A DNA stretch of 64,000 bases from Bradyrhizobium macuxiense (GTDB lineage Bacteria; Pseudomonadota; Alphaproteobacteria; Rhizobiales; Xanthobacteraceae): positions 372,001 through 436,000 of the forward strand of contig NZ_VITY01000007.1 of assembly GCF_007993935.1 (NCBI RefSeq), read 5' to 3'. Position numbers and translations under genes: made by a program. Positions 43,019-51,944 of the stretch are shown here, in pieces (position 1 is the first letter of the stretch; each line of letters begins with the position of its first letter). Under the pieces are notes generated by a model. That model was not told where the DNA came from, searched no databases, and worked only from the letters and a program-made list of their open reading frames with translations.

Positions 43019-43471
43019 CTAGGGTTTCGCACTCCGCTGCGTTTCCACCGCAACGGTGCTCTCGACCGGTTCGTAAGTCTCTGTCACGCAATTGTCGTCG
43101 GCTTCCACCTGCCGGCGATCGAAGATCGCGCCTTCATTGATGAAGACGCGATAGGTCTGCGTCCCCAGCGGCTTGCCGATCACCGATGTCAGTTCGGCGC
43201 GCACGCAAGCGGTCCAGCCGGTGCCGCGCGGGTCGTGCAGCGGCGCGGAGACCCGCACATGCGACGGCTGCGAGCCGGCGGTGAACACCGAATCCAGCTT
43301 GCCCGCGACCAGCCGCTTGACATCCGGAGGCGTCTCGAGCGGCGCCGGGTCGCTGGCCTTGACCTTCAACATCTCCGGCCACACCGCGTGGCTATCCGCC
43401 AGCCCGCAGCCGCTCAAGATGAAGGCGGCGCCGGCCAGCAGCGCCGCCACGTGTACCTGTCCCTGTCCCAT
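43019..43471 (-). CDS. lipoprotein of unknown function (150 aa)
   Basis: Type II signal peptide with lipobox LSGC (Cys22). The mature part shows ETPPDVKRLVAGKLDSVFTA, GTGWTACVRAELTSVIGKPL and YRVFINEGAIFDRRQVEADD, with a Cys pair that may form a disulfide. Predicted beta-rich periplasmic domain. Family unnamed. Confidence 0.8.
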   Translation of the reverse strand: MGQGQVHVAALLAGAAFILSGCGLADSHAVWPEMLKVKASDPAPLETPPDVKRLVAGKLDSVFTAGSQPSHVRVSAPLHDPRGTGWTACVRAELTSVIGKPLGTQTYRVFINEGAIFDRRQVEADDNCVTETYEPVESTVAVETQRSAKP

Positions 43472-43631
43472 CGGGCGTATTTAATGTGCCGCCGCCAAGA
43501 TTGCGCCCCCCTGGTGGGGCTGAATTCGCATCGCGCGACGCTTTGTCGATCAACAAATGTCGAGCGACAAGTTATCCTGGGGGCAGAGGTGTTGCCGGAT
43601 GTTTCTACGGCTGCGGGGGAGACGGACTGAC

Positions 43632-43859
43632 ATGAAAAGCTTCACGGTGGCTGCCGTCATTCTGGCGCTGATCGCGACACCGACCTTGGCCCAGGGCCGG
43701 CGAGGCGGCGGAGGCGACGACAGGAAGACGGAGAAGAAGCCCCAGATCGACGAGAAGGCCTACAAGGCCGCGCTCGATCGTATCCCAGAGCCCAAGGAGA
43801 AATACGATCCCTGGGGTGTCACCAAGCCGGCCGCCGATCCGGCCAAGAAACCGAAATAG
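43632..43859 (+). CDS. small exported protein with DPWG motif, copy 1 (75 aa)
   Basis: Start ATG 43632, signal peptide cleaved after TLAQ. A Gly-rich then charged segment is followed by EKAYKAALDRIPEPKEKYDP and WG. The 100-residue protein at 57174 has the same core (AYK-x-L-x-x-IP-x-x-K-x4-DPWG) after its own signal peptide, so the two are paralogues. Function unknown. Confidence 0.78.
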   Translation: MKSFTVAAVILALIATPTLAQGRRGGGGDDRKTEKKPQIDEKAYKAALDRIPEPKEKYDPWGVTKPAADPAKKPK

Positions 43860-44013
43860 TCAGCTGAAATAGCTAAGACTTATCGGGAGCTCATCGGGCT
43901 CCTGCGGCGTCTCGACGTAATAATCGGCGTCGGCGGCAGCACATTGCCGCACGGCATGAACCTTCACCTGACGGCTTTCGACCCATCTCCGGTATCTGTT
44001 GTCGGAGGCCGCC

Positions 44014-45438
44014 ATGCTTCGCCGTTCGCTCCTCAGCCTGATCGTTCCGGCCGCGATCCTGCTCGGCGCCGTGCCGGCATCCGCGGAAAGCCGCCTGGCG
44101 CTGGTGATCGGGCAGTCCGCCTACAAGTCGGTGCCAGCACTGCCCAATCCGGCCAACGACGCCAAGGCGATGTCGCAGATGCTGACGGATGCCGGATTTG
44201 CGGTGACGACGGCATCGGACCTGTCCCAGGATGAGATGCGCGCCCGGATCAGCGATTTCGCCGGTCAGGTGGCGGCGAAGGGCGCCGACACCGTGGCGCT
44301 GGTGTTCTATGCCGGGCATGGCCTGCAGATCGATGGCGAGAACTATCTGGTGCCGGTCGACGTCGATCCGAAGCGTGAGGCCGACATCCCGATCCAGGCG
44401 GTTCGTCTCAATGACATCCTGAACACGCTGACCTCGGTGCCGAGCCGGATGCGCATCGTGCTGCTCGATGCCTGCCGCAACAATCCGTTCCCCGAACTCA
44501 GCAAGACCGCGGGGCACGGGCTTGCCATCGTCGACGCCAGGATCGGTGCGCCCGGTACCTTCGTGTCGTTCTCGACGTCACCGGGCGCCGAGGCTGAGGA
44601 CGGCAGCGGCGCCAACAGCCCCTATACGACCGCATTGCTGGCTTCCGCGAAGGAGCCGGGGATTCCGATCGAGGATACGTTCAAGCGCGTTCGTCTTGCC
44701 GTGAACAAGGCGACCGATGGCCGCCAGACACCATGGGACTCCTCGTCGCTCACCGACGACTTCCGCTTCATGGCAGGTCCTTCATCCTCGCCCGCGGCCA
44801 CGGCGGCGCCGGCCGCGACCAAACGCACCGTCGACGAATGGAAGCGCGAATTGCAGGGCAAGCCGATCGAGGCTGCAAACGAACTGATCGTGGTGGACAG
44901 CACCGACGAAGCCTATGAGGCCTTCGCCGCGATCTTCGCCGGTACGCCGCGCGGCCTGCAGGCGCGCGACTGGCTCGACCGGCATCGCCGCATGGTGGCG
45001 TGGAACGACGCTGTTCTCGCCAACACCGCGGCGGCCTATCGCAGTTTCCTCGTGCTGTATCCCGACGGCGATCTCACCGCCACCGCGCGCAAGATGATCG
45101 AACGATTGCGTTACCGTCCCGACCTGACGCCGGCCACAGCGCTCAGCGTGCCCGCGACCAATGTCGCGCTGGCAGCGCCGATGTGTCCCTGCAATGCCGC
45201 GCCGCCGGAGCAGCAGAAGGCTGCCGCGCCGGCGAAGAAACGCGCCGATCCCGATCCGCCGCGGCGTGCAGGCAAGCGCCCGCCGCGCGTCGTGGTCGAG
45301 GACGACGTCGTCGTGGTGCGCCGGCCGCCGCCGACCGTGGTCTACGAGCCGGTCGGGCCGCCGATCGGAATCGGGATCGGCATCCGCGGCGGCTATCGCG
45401 GCAATTATGGCGGCGGCTATCACAGGGGTGGATACTGA
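44014..45438 (+). CDS. exported caspase-like (peptidase C14) protein
   Basis: 474 residues from ATG 44014, with GGAGG 5 bases upstream. Signal peptide ends ASA. Residues 27-250 are a p20-like domain: LALVIGQSAYKSVPALPNPA, FYAGHGLQ with catalytic His102, and LLDACRNNPF with Cys154. SSLTDDFRFM ends the domain. Residues 270-380 are helical repeats (AAYRSFLVLYPDGDL). The last 100 residues are Pro/Arg-rich, then Gly/Tyr-rich (GGYRGNYGGGYHRGGY), a low-complexity tail. Substrate and activation unknown. Confidence 0.9.
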   Translation: MLRRSLLSLIVPAAILLGAVPASAESRLALVIGQSAYKSVPALPNPANDAKAMSQMLTDAGFAVTTASDLSQDEMRARISDFAGQVAAKGADTVALVFYAGHGLQIDGENYLVPVDVDPKREADIPIQAVRLNDILNTLTSVPSRMRIVLLDACRNNPFPELSKTAGHGLAIVDARIGAPGTFVSFSTSPGAEAEDGSGANSPYTTALLASAKEPGIPIEDTFKRVRLAVNKATDGRQTPWDSSSLTDDFRFMAGPSSSPAATAAPAATKRTVDEWKRELQGKPIEAANELIVVDSTDEAYEAFAAIFAGTPRGLQARDWLDRHRRMVAWNDAVLANTAAAYRSFLVLYPDGDLTATARKMIERLRYRPDLTPATALSVPATNVALAAPMCPCNAAPPEQQKAAAPAKKRADPDPPRRAGKRPPRVVVEDDVVVVRRPPPTVVYEPVGPPIGIGIGIRGGYRGNYGGGYHRGGY

Positions 45439-45509
45439 GGCGCCAATCGCGTAAAGGCTTTCCCGCATGAGATGCGGCGTCCGATGATCGCATCTTGCGG
45501 GAGGACGCA

Positions 45510-47534
45510 ATGCGGTCCCTGTTTCGCCTGCTCGCCGCCCTGGTGCTTTGCGTACAACCGGCGCTCGCCTGGGAGTATTGGGGAGGGGATCGCGGTGGAC
45601 AACGCTTCTCGCCGCTGACGCAGATCACAACGGACAATGTCGGCACGCTGGTGCGCGGCTGGGAATTCCGCACCGGCGATCTCGACGCCCGTCCGCCCGA
45701 GGTCATGAAGCGCACCAAGTTCGAGGTGACGCCGCTGTTCGTCGAGGACAGCCTGATCTTCTGCACGCCGTTCAACGAAGTGATCGCGCTCGATCCCGGC
45801 ACCGGCGCGCAGAAATGGCGCTTCGATCCGAAGATCAGCATGGCGCAGCGGCCGGCCAACCGCTTCGTCTGCCGCGGCGTCGCGCACTGGACGGATGATC
45901 GTGCGGCCGAAGCTGCGGCCTGCAAGTCACGCATCTTCACCGGCACCAATGACACGCGCCTGATCGCGCTCGATGCCAGGACTGGTAAGCCCTGCGCCGA
46001 TTTCGGCAATGGCGGCGAGATCAAGATCGATGCCGGCATGAAACTGGAATGGCCGGGCGAATTTCAGATCACGTCGGCGCCGGTGACCGGCCGCGGCGTG
46101 GTCGTGGTCGGGTCCGCGATCGGCGACAACCGGCGGGTCGACGCACCGGTCGGCGCGGTGCGCGCCTTCGATGCACGGACCGGCCAACCGCGCTGGACCT
46201 TCGATCCGCTGGTGCACGACAGCGTCGAGGCCGGCCACAGCAATGTCTGGGCGCCGATGTCGGTGGACGAGGCGCGCGGCCTGGTGTTCCTGCCGACGAC
46301 ATCGCCGAGTCCCGATTTCTGGGGCGGCAAGCGCCCCGGCAATGACGAGCATGCCAATTCGGTGGTCGCGCTGCGGATCGAGACCGGCGAGCTCGCCTGG
46401 GCTTTCCAGACCGTGCATCACGACGTCTGGGATTATGACCTGCCGGCGCAGCCGACGCTGGCGCGGATCGACACCGGCAACGGCATGCGTGACGTCGTGA
46501 TCCAGCCGACCAAGCAGGGCTTTGTGTTCGTGCTTGATCGCGACACCGGCAAGCCGGTGTGGCCGGTCGAGGAGCGCGCGGTGCCGCAGAGCGGCGCCGA
46601 GGGCGAAAAGCTGTCGCCGACGCAGCCGTTTCCGACCCATGTGCCGCCATTGCTGACGCAGCGCATGACGGCCGATGATGTCGGCGGCATGCTGCCGGGC
46701 GTCGGCAGCGCGGCGTGCGAGAAGCTGCTCGCGCAATCCCGCAATGAGGGGCTCTACACGCCGCCGTCGACGCAAGGCACGATCGTCTATCCGATGACCG
46801 GCGGCGGCGTGAACTGGGGCAGCGCGGCGTTCGATCCGATGAACCAGATCCTGCTCGCCAATGTCAGCCATGCGGCGCACATCATCACTTTGATTCCGCG
46901 CGACCAGGCCAAGGGCTTCAATCCGCCGCCCGGCCACGATTTCGGCCAGCAACAGGGCGCGCCGTTTGCGATGTCGCGGGCACTGGCGAGCACCGAGGTC
47001 GGCTCGCCGTGCAACAAGCCGCCATGGGGCGAGACGGTGGCGGTCGATCTCAAGGCCGGCAAGGTGCTCTGGCATTCGACGGTCGGCACCAGCGAGGATC
47101 TCGCGCCGCTCGGCATCGCGCTCAATACCGGCACGCCGCTGCTCAGCGGCGTTGCGATCACCGCGGGCGGACTGGTGTTCACCGGCGCGATGGACGCCTA
47201 TCTGCGCGCGTTCGATGTCAAGTCGGGAAAGCAATTGTGGCTCGGCCGGCTTCCAGTGCCGGGCGTCGCCAATCCGATGACCTATCTGTGGAAGGGCGAG
47301 CAGTATGTCGTGATCGGCGCCGGCGGCCATTCCGAAGGCGGCACATCGATCGGCGACAGCGTCGTGGCGTTTCGCCTGCCGCATCAGGGCGAAGCTGTTT
47401 CGCTGTGGTCGCGCCTGATTGATCGCCCCGGCGGACGACTGACCGTCAAGGCGGTCGCTGGCGGCCTCGTGCTCGTCGCCCTCGTTGCGCTGTTGTGGTG
47501 CTGGCGGCGGAGCCGCCGCTCGCGATCCGCCTAG
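45510..47534 (+). CDS. PQQ-dependent dehydrogenase with C-terminal membrane anchor
   Basis: 674 residues from ATG 45510 (GGAGG 7 bases upstream). Signal peptide, then an eight-bladed quinoprotein propeller: YWGGDRGGQRFSPLTQIT, HSNVWAPMSVDEARGLVFLP and HHDVWDYDLPAQPTLARID are the glucose/shikimate dehydrogenase-type motifs. The last 35 residues form one membrane helix followed by Arg. Known relatives carry their membrane helices at the N-terminus. No cytochrome domain is present. Oxidises an alcohol or sugar in the periplasm; substrate unknown. Confidence 0.9.
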   Translation: MRSLFRLLAALVLCVQPALAWEYWGGDRGGQRFSPLTQITTDNVGTLVRGWEFRTGDLDARPPEVMKRTKFEVTPLFVEDSLIFCTPFNEVIALDPGTGAQKWRFDPKISMAQRPANRFVCRGVAHWTDDRAAEAAACKSRIFTGTNDTRLIALDARTGKPCADFGNGGEIKIDAGMKLEWPGEFQITSAPVTGRGVVVVGSAIGDNRRVDAPVGAVRAFDARTGQPRWTFDPLVHDSVEAGHSNVWAPMSVDEARGLVFLPTTSPSPDFWGGKRPGNDEHANSVVALRIETGELAWAFQTVHHDVWDYDLPAQPTLARIDTGNGMRDVVIQPTKQGFVFVLDRDTGKPVWPVEERAVPQSGAEGEKLSPTQPFPTHVPPLLTQRMTADDVGGMLPGVGSAACEKLLAQSRNEGLYTPPSTQGTIVYPMTGGGVNWGSAAFDPMNQILLANVSHAAHIITLIPRDQAKGFNPPPGHDFGQQQGAPFAMSRALASTEVGSPCNKPPWGETVAVDLKAGKVLWHSTVGTSEDLAPLGIALNTGTPLLSGVAITAGGLVFTGAMDAYLRAFDVKSGKQLWLGRLPVPGVANPMTYLWKGEQYVVIGAGGHSEGGTSIGDSVVAFRLPHQGEAVSLWSRLIDRPGGRLTVKAVAGGLVLVALVALLWCWRRSRRSRSA

Positions 47535-48011
47535 GTGCTCCCTGTCGCAGGTGCGCGCCGCCAAAATATCGAAAACAACCCCATGCAAAGGAGCCGGCGG
47601 CTGCCGGCGTTCGAAAGCAACTTGACACGTCGGGCAAGTCAGGGGTATTTTTCCAATATTCCGAAATGGTGCAAATGTCGCCTCGCTCCGCTCAAGCGCG
47701 ATGAATTCAGGTTGAATCGGCCTTGCGGCATTCGCTGCATCTCACCCGCAACCGGAGAGGGAGCGCGGGTTGTTCGCGGATGCGATCGAACCTGGGGTGC
47801 GGACTCATAAATCTGGGATATCGCTTCCCAAAGGAAATGCGGACACGCGGCGCAGATGTCGCCTTGTGGGACAACTTCGCCGCTTCCGACTGGTCCGGTG
47901 TTAGATGTAGTCCGCACTTTTCATCAACGATCCTCGACCGCCGCATTTGACCCGTAGCCGACACGCGGCATTAACTCAGACGTGCGCACCAACCAACGCA
48001 GCAGGCGCAGA
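47535..48011. other. intergenic region, no gene seen
   Basis: 477 bp between convergent genes. Contains AT-rich patches near 47640-47680 and a remnant reading CATCTCACCCGCAACC, GGAGAGGGAGCGCGGG. Short ORFs here lack the codon bias of neighbours. Confidence 0.4.
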
Positions 48012-48446
48012 TCAGCCGTGATGGTCGAGTTCGCTCAGGGCAATTCGAACCTCCCGCGCGAAATCAACCAGCGACACGATGAAGGCGATCACCGAGACAA
48101 TGAAGAGGACGGCAACGCCACGCTCGTGCTGAATTTCAAAGAACGCGCTCACAAACGCCACAACGATCAGAATGCCGATCGAGATGCTTGCTAACACTGA
48201 CCAGAAGATTGCGCGATTGAGCATGGCTGCGCGTCGCATGAGACGAGGCAGATCGGTCTTGAGCCTTGACCTCGCTGCATCCTGGTCGGGGATTCCGTTC
48301 AGGTAGATCGTTCTGTCGATGATCCTGTTCATGCGAGATATCAGCACAGAGATGAAGGCGGCCAACGCGCCGAGAAGAAACGCAGGAGCGGCCGCCTGCG
48401 AGATGACATGCGAGAGCTGACTGACTGATGGAGTGACTGGTAACAT
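48012..48446 (-). CDS. DUF2721 membrane protein
   Basis: 144 residues with three helices. AAAPAFLLGALAAFISVLIS, RLMRRAAMLNRAIFWSVLAS and FIVSLVDFAREVRIALSELD match DUF2721, a small inner-membrane family of unknown role. Divergent from the TAXI protein gene. Confidence 0.88.
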   Translation of the reverse strand: MLPVTPSVSQLSHVISQAAAPAFLLGALAAFISVLISRMNRIIDRTIYLNGIPDQDAARSRLKTDLPRLMRRAAMLNRAIFWSVLASISIGILIVVAFVSAFFEIQHERGVAVLFIVSVIAFIVSLVDFAREVRIALSELDHHG

Positions 48447-48626
48447 TGGCTCCGACCTGAGATTGGCGACCCGTCGCAGTTTTTAGGTAATATCATATCG
48501 GCCTCCCATTCGGCCGTCCCCGGCATCCGAGTAGTCGCTCGCAGTTTACGCTCGCTTTGCGCGATGTCCCATGTAAAATCGCAGCGGCGAGAGCGCACCG
48601 GCTCGCTCAGCGCCAGGGGGAACGCG

Positions 48627-49946
48627 ATGTCGAGCCTTGCCGTCGATCTGTGGCCTCGATCGCTGCGGATAACCTTGGTCGGGATCGCAACCGCCGCCTG
48701 CATCACCGGAGGATGGCTTGCCTATCGCTATTTTGCCAAGCCCGTTCATCTCACCGTGGCCGCCGGCTCGGTCGATGGTGAGGCGCTGTCGCTGATCTCA
48801 GCCATCGCAGCCCGCCTGGCGGCATCGAACGCACACACGCGGCTGCAAGTCGTCGATAGCCAAACGTCAGCCGGAGCATCGGAGCTATTGGCCTCGGGTA
48901 AGGCGGATCTTGCGGTGGTCCGCGGTGACACGGCAGGCCTCGCAGATGCGAGAAGCGTCCTCCTGCTGACACACGGCGTCGTCCTGATCATGGCGCCCTC
49001 GAGCGCGAGCGCCGATAGTCTTGGCGATTTGCACGACGTCACCATCGGGGTTGTCGGCGGTCCCATCAACCGGCCAATCGTCAATGCGCTGAAGCAAGTC
49101 TATCAATTCGACCGCACCAAGGTTGGCTTCCGCGACGTTGCGGTGACAGAAGGCGCGGCGGCGCTATCTTCCGGACAGGTACAAGCGCTGCTTGCCGTCG
49201 TGCCCGTTACCGAACGATACCTGGCAAAGGCGCGGCAATTGTTTCAGAAAGCTGGCGCGAAGGGCGCAGCGCCCAAGCTGATAGAAATCGAATCGGCCGG
49301 CGCGGTCGCCGATGTCGCACAATATTATGAGAGCTATGACATTCCCAAGGGCACCCTGCGAGGAGCGCCGCCCGTTCCGTCTGACGATCTGACGTCGCTG
49401 CGGGTGTCATTCTTTCTGGTTGCCAACAAGTCGGTGGATGCCGACACCATCACCGACTTGACGCAATCCCTTGTCGATGTACGGCGGGATCTGTTGTCGC
49501 AATACCCGATACTGGCGCAAGCCGCCGCGCCCAGCACGGATACCAACGCGTTGATCCCGATTCATCCGGGAGCGGCCACCTATTACAACGGAAACCAGCA
49601 GAGCTTCCTCGATAAATACGACGACAAGCTTTATTATGCGTCGCTCCTGCTGGGGTCGCTGATCTCGATCATTCTGGCCGCATGGCGGTTCGCCTATTCC
49701 GGGGGCGGGTCGAAAAGCATGCTGGAGCCGTTCTACGCGCTTGGCGACGAGATCAGGAATGCGCGGAGCGAGACCGAGCTGGACGACACGGAAAAGCGCA
49801 TTGACGACATTCTGAAAACGGAGCTTGCCAGGAACGCAAGCAGGGATGGCGCCGAAAACAGCGAGTTGACCGCCCTTGGCCTGGCCGCGCAAAGGCTTCA
49901 TCATCTGATGGAGCAGCGGCGAACAGTGCTTCGCGGCCCGCCATAG
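48627..49946 (+). CDS. membrane-anchored TAXI-family solute-binding protein
   Basis: 439 residues from ATG 48627 (AGGGGGAA upstream). N-terminal helix at about 12-36, then a TAXI/TRAP-type binding domain: HLTVAAGSVDGEALSLISAI, VVDSQTSAGASELLASGKAD, DVTIGVVGGPINRPIVNALK. HPGAATYYNGNQQSFLDKYD is followed by a second helix (LYYASLLLGSLISIILAAWR) and a cytosolic coiled coil (SETELDDTEKRIDDILKTEL). No TRAP permease gene is nearby, so a signalling or sensing role is possible rather than uptake. Confidence 0.85.
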   Translation: MSSLAVDLWPRSLRITLVGIATAACITGGWLAYRYFAKPVHLTVAAGSVDGEALSLISAIAARLAASNAHTRLQVVDSQTSAGASELLASGKADLAVVRGDTAGLADARSVLLLTHGVVLIMAPSSASADSLGDLHDVTIGVVGGPINRPIVNALKQVYQFDRTKVGFRDVAVTEGAAALSSGQVQALLAVVPVTERYLAKARQLFQKAGAKGAAPKLIEIESAGAVADVAQYYESYDIPKGTLRGAPPVPSDDLTSLRVSFFLVANKSVDADTITDLTQSLVDVRRDLLSQYPILAQAAAPSTDTNALIPIHPGAATYYNGNQQSFLDKYDDKLYYASLLLGSLISIILAAWRFAYSGGGSKSMLEPFYALGDEIRNARSETELDDTEKRIDDILKTELARNASRDGAENSELTALGLAAQRLHHLMEQRRTVLRGPP

Positions 49947-49953
49947 ACCGTTG

Positions 49954-51021
49954 CTACTTCGTCACGATCCGCCGTGTTGGTGTCGCAGTGCCGGTTGGCG
50001 CCACCGGAGAGAGCGAGAACGTCAACCAAGTATTCCAGCCTGATGGCCGGTTGGCCGCATCGAATTCACCGTATCCCTTCAGGTTCAAATAGCCCTGCAT
50101 GTCGCCGACGGGAAACAGGAATCCGACTTGCGGACCGACACCAAGGACGCGTGAGCGGAAGTTGCCCAGAATAGGATTCTGTCCGAAATCGTCGGTGACC
50201 TGCTGATACGCATATCCGACCAGACCGACAAAGAACTGTTTTGAGAGAAACTGCGAGGCACCCCAGTCGAGGTGGAAGTCGATACCGCTCTGATACCGCG
50301 TGTCCGGATTCTTGAAATTGTAGGTGAAGCCCGCGACCGCGGAAAATTCGTGCCCAGTCTCCGGATTGAAGTAAGTGTAGCCACCGCCGCCATCGATGGC
50401 GCCGTGACCGATCCCGAGATTGGCGAGGCGTGTCGGACTGTAGGCGCCGACCGGAACGTCTCCGGTCACATAGGTCATGAAATTGTGGGCGCCGGCGTTC
50501 CACTTCAATGTTGCTTGCGGATAGAGATCGCCGACCGAGGTAATGGAATCGCTGATACTTCCAGTTTGAGTGATGAAGACCGGTCCCAGGCTCTTTGTGA
50601 GTGTCCCGCTGAGGTCGGCGGCCGAGCGGCCGAACAACCCTGTCACCCCGATCGCAAATTGTCCGCCCAGCACCGGAGAAGCAAATGTGTAGGTCGGGTT
50701 GAGAAATACGAGATCGCCCTGCGCGCTCAGGTTCAGATTCACGTTGACGTTTACGCTCGCGGGAATTCTGCCGATCGTAATTTCTCTTGCCGCAGCAGCT
50801 GCGCCTGAGGCCGATACCGAGGTGTGATAGTACACTTCCGCCATCGACCATCCCGGCACCGTGGGGGCTGCTGCGAGGCTGCCAAAGCGGCCGGGGAGCC
50901 AATAGGAAACGCCGCCTTCATCGGCGTGTGCGAAGTCGGACCAGGTTGCGGACATCGCCAGGATCACTCCAACGGCCGGGTAAACCAGCCGACGACGAGA
51001 CTTCGCCATGCAGCGCTTCAT
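49954..51021 (-). CDS. outer-membrane channel-like protein (SphA/phenol MetA family)
   Basis: 355 residues, signal peptide (VYPAVGVILAMSATWSDFAH) with cleavage AHA. Start may be ATG 51021 or 51009. Mature chain has amphipathic strands such as NVNVNLNLSAQGDLVFLNPT, YVTGDVPVGAYSPTRLANLG, and AAGFTYNFKN-like segments; GFLFPVGDMQGYLNLKGYGE and WLTFSLSPV at the end are typical of transporter proteins in aromatic degradation clusters (MetA_deg fold). Convergent, 7 bp from the TAXI gene. Confidence 0.88.
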   Translation of the reverse strand: MKRCMAKSRRRLVYPAVGVILAMSATWSDFAHADEGGVSYWLPGRFGSLAAAPTVPGWSMAEVYYHTSVSASGAAAAAREITIGRIPASVNVNVNLNLSAQGDLVFLNPTYTFASPVLGGQFAIGVTGLFGRSAADLSGTLTKSLGPVFITQTGSISDSITSVGDLYPQATLKWNAGAHNFMTYVTGDVPVGAYSPTRLANLGIGHGAIDGGGGYTYFNPETGHEFSAVAGFTYNFKNPDTRYQSGIDFHLDWGASQFLSKQFFVGLVGYAYQQVTDDFGQNPILGNFRSRVLGVGPQVGFLFPVGDMQGYLNLKGYGEFDAANRPSGWNTWLTFSLSPVAPTGTATPTRRIVTK

Positions 51022-51322
51022 TGCTCGCCCCCTTTGCCTTCATGTCCGCTTGCGACGGTACACTAGCCGCCTCAGGACGTCTCACCCTAAAGTAGCACGC
51101 CGGAAGATCGGTCTACGTTGTGGCGCTGGAGTCACATCATAGGCTGACTAGCGGCGCCGATTCCTGCGCCGGCGACTGGAGAGCGGGGGCCGGCTGCCCC
51201 ATTGTAGCTCCGCGGCCATGTACTGAAACGACGCCGGGTCGATCCCAGACAGCACGGCGTCCTCTTCACCGGCAGGTTCTGCTTGAACGAGACTGCGACA
51301 ATTTGTCATTTCACGTTCAGCG
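51022..51322. other. intergenic, no gene seen
   Basis: About 300 bp upstream of the outer-membrane gene. Short reading frames only, lower GC than neighbours; must hold the promoter for 49954-51021. Confidence 0.4.
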
Positions 51323-51496
51323 TCACTTCGATGACGCTACCGATTTCCGCCGGTCCGACTGCGTGAGGTAATTGAAGAGCGCGAGCAATGTCGCGGGAAT
51401 GAATCGGCAGGTCAGCAGCGCGATCGTGCGAAAAGCCAGCCTGCGGACGAGCCCAAATTCGAAGTTGCGCGACACTGCAAGGATGTAGAGGCGCAA
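51323..51496 (-). CDS. possible small ORF or gene remnant (57 aa)
   Basis: From a TTG at 51496 the minus strand reads LRLYILAVSRNFEFGLVRRL, AFRTIALLTCRFIPATLLAL, then FNYLTQSDRRKSV. It is hydrophobic and has protein-like composition, but has no ATG and no clear ribosome site, and an upstream stop at 51528. May be the tail of a decayed membrane protein gene. Confidence 0.25.
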   Translation of the reverse strand: MRLYILAVSRNFEFGLVRRLAFRTIALLTCRFIPATLLALFNYLTQSDRRKSVASSK

Positions 51497-51532
51497 AATG
51501 TGGTAATCGCTAGACCCCGTTTTTAGCTCATG

Positions 51533-51921
51533 TTAATCTGTTTCCCGTGGAAGTAGCCGAAGCATCATTTCTTCGTTGTCAACCTTAGGCTGCAGGTCTA
51601 CGATCTTTGATTTCAGCGATCGTTTTCGATCCCGCAGACGCCGTCCTGCTTGACTGATATTGCGCATTTCCTTGCCGGCCTCTCGCATCGAAGCGAGTGT
51701 ACTAAAGACGACGATCGAACTTCTGCGAAGAATAGGGAGTCGATGCCATGCTCGTCGCAAGATTGAATCAGATTTTCGGATTGCTCGCTCTGACCACCGC
51801 TTTGCGGGACTGACGCAGCACTTGCCCAAAACACGCCATGGCCGCCGACCATGAAGACGATCGGCACGCCAACGTACCAGGACCATCGTTTCCAGACATC
51901 ACGCCAATACCGTTTCCCCAC
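51533..51921 (-). pseudogene. possible frameshifted small membrane protein
   Basis: ATG 51921 opens MGKRYWRDVWKRWSWYVGVP with a single membrane helix (IVFMVGGHGVFWASAA). From about 51720 the neighbouring frame gives a plausible charged coiled coil (MREAGKEMRNISQAGRRLRD, VDNEEMMLRLLPRETD) ending at 51533. Each frame alone looks half protein-like, suggesting one frameshift. Divergent from the DUF1254 gene. Confidence 0.35.
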
Positions 51922-51944
51922 GCAGATGTAAGGAGATCGTTCCC

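Noticed and set aside
45927..47588. 553-codon minus frame opposite the PQQ dehydrogenase
   Set aside because: The plus-strand protein is a clear quinoprotein; the antisense frame is Arg/Ala-rich without motifs.
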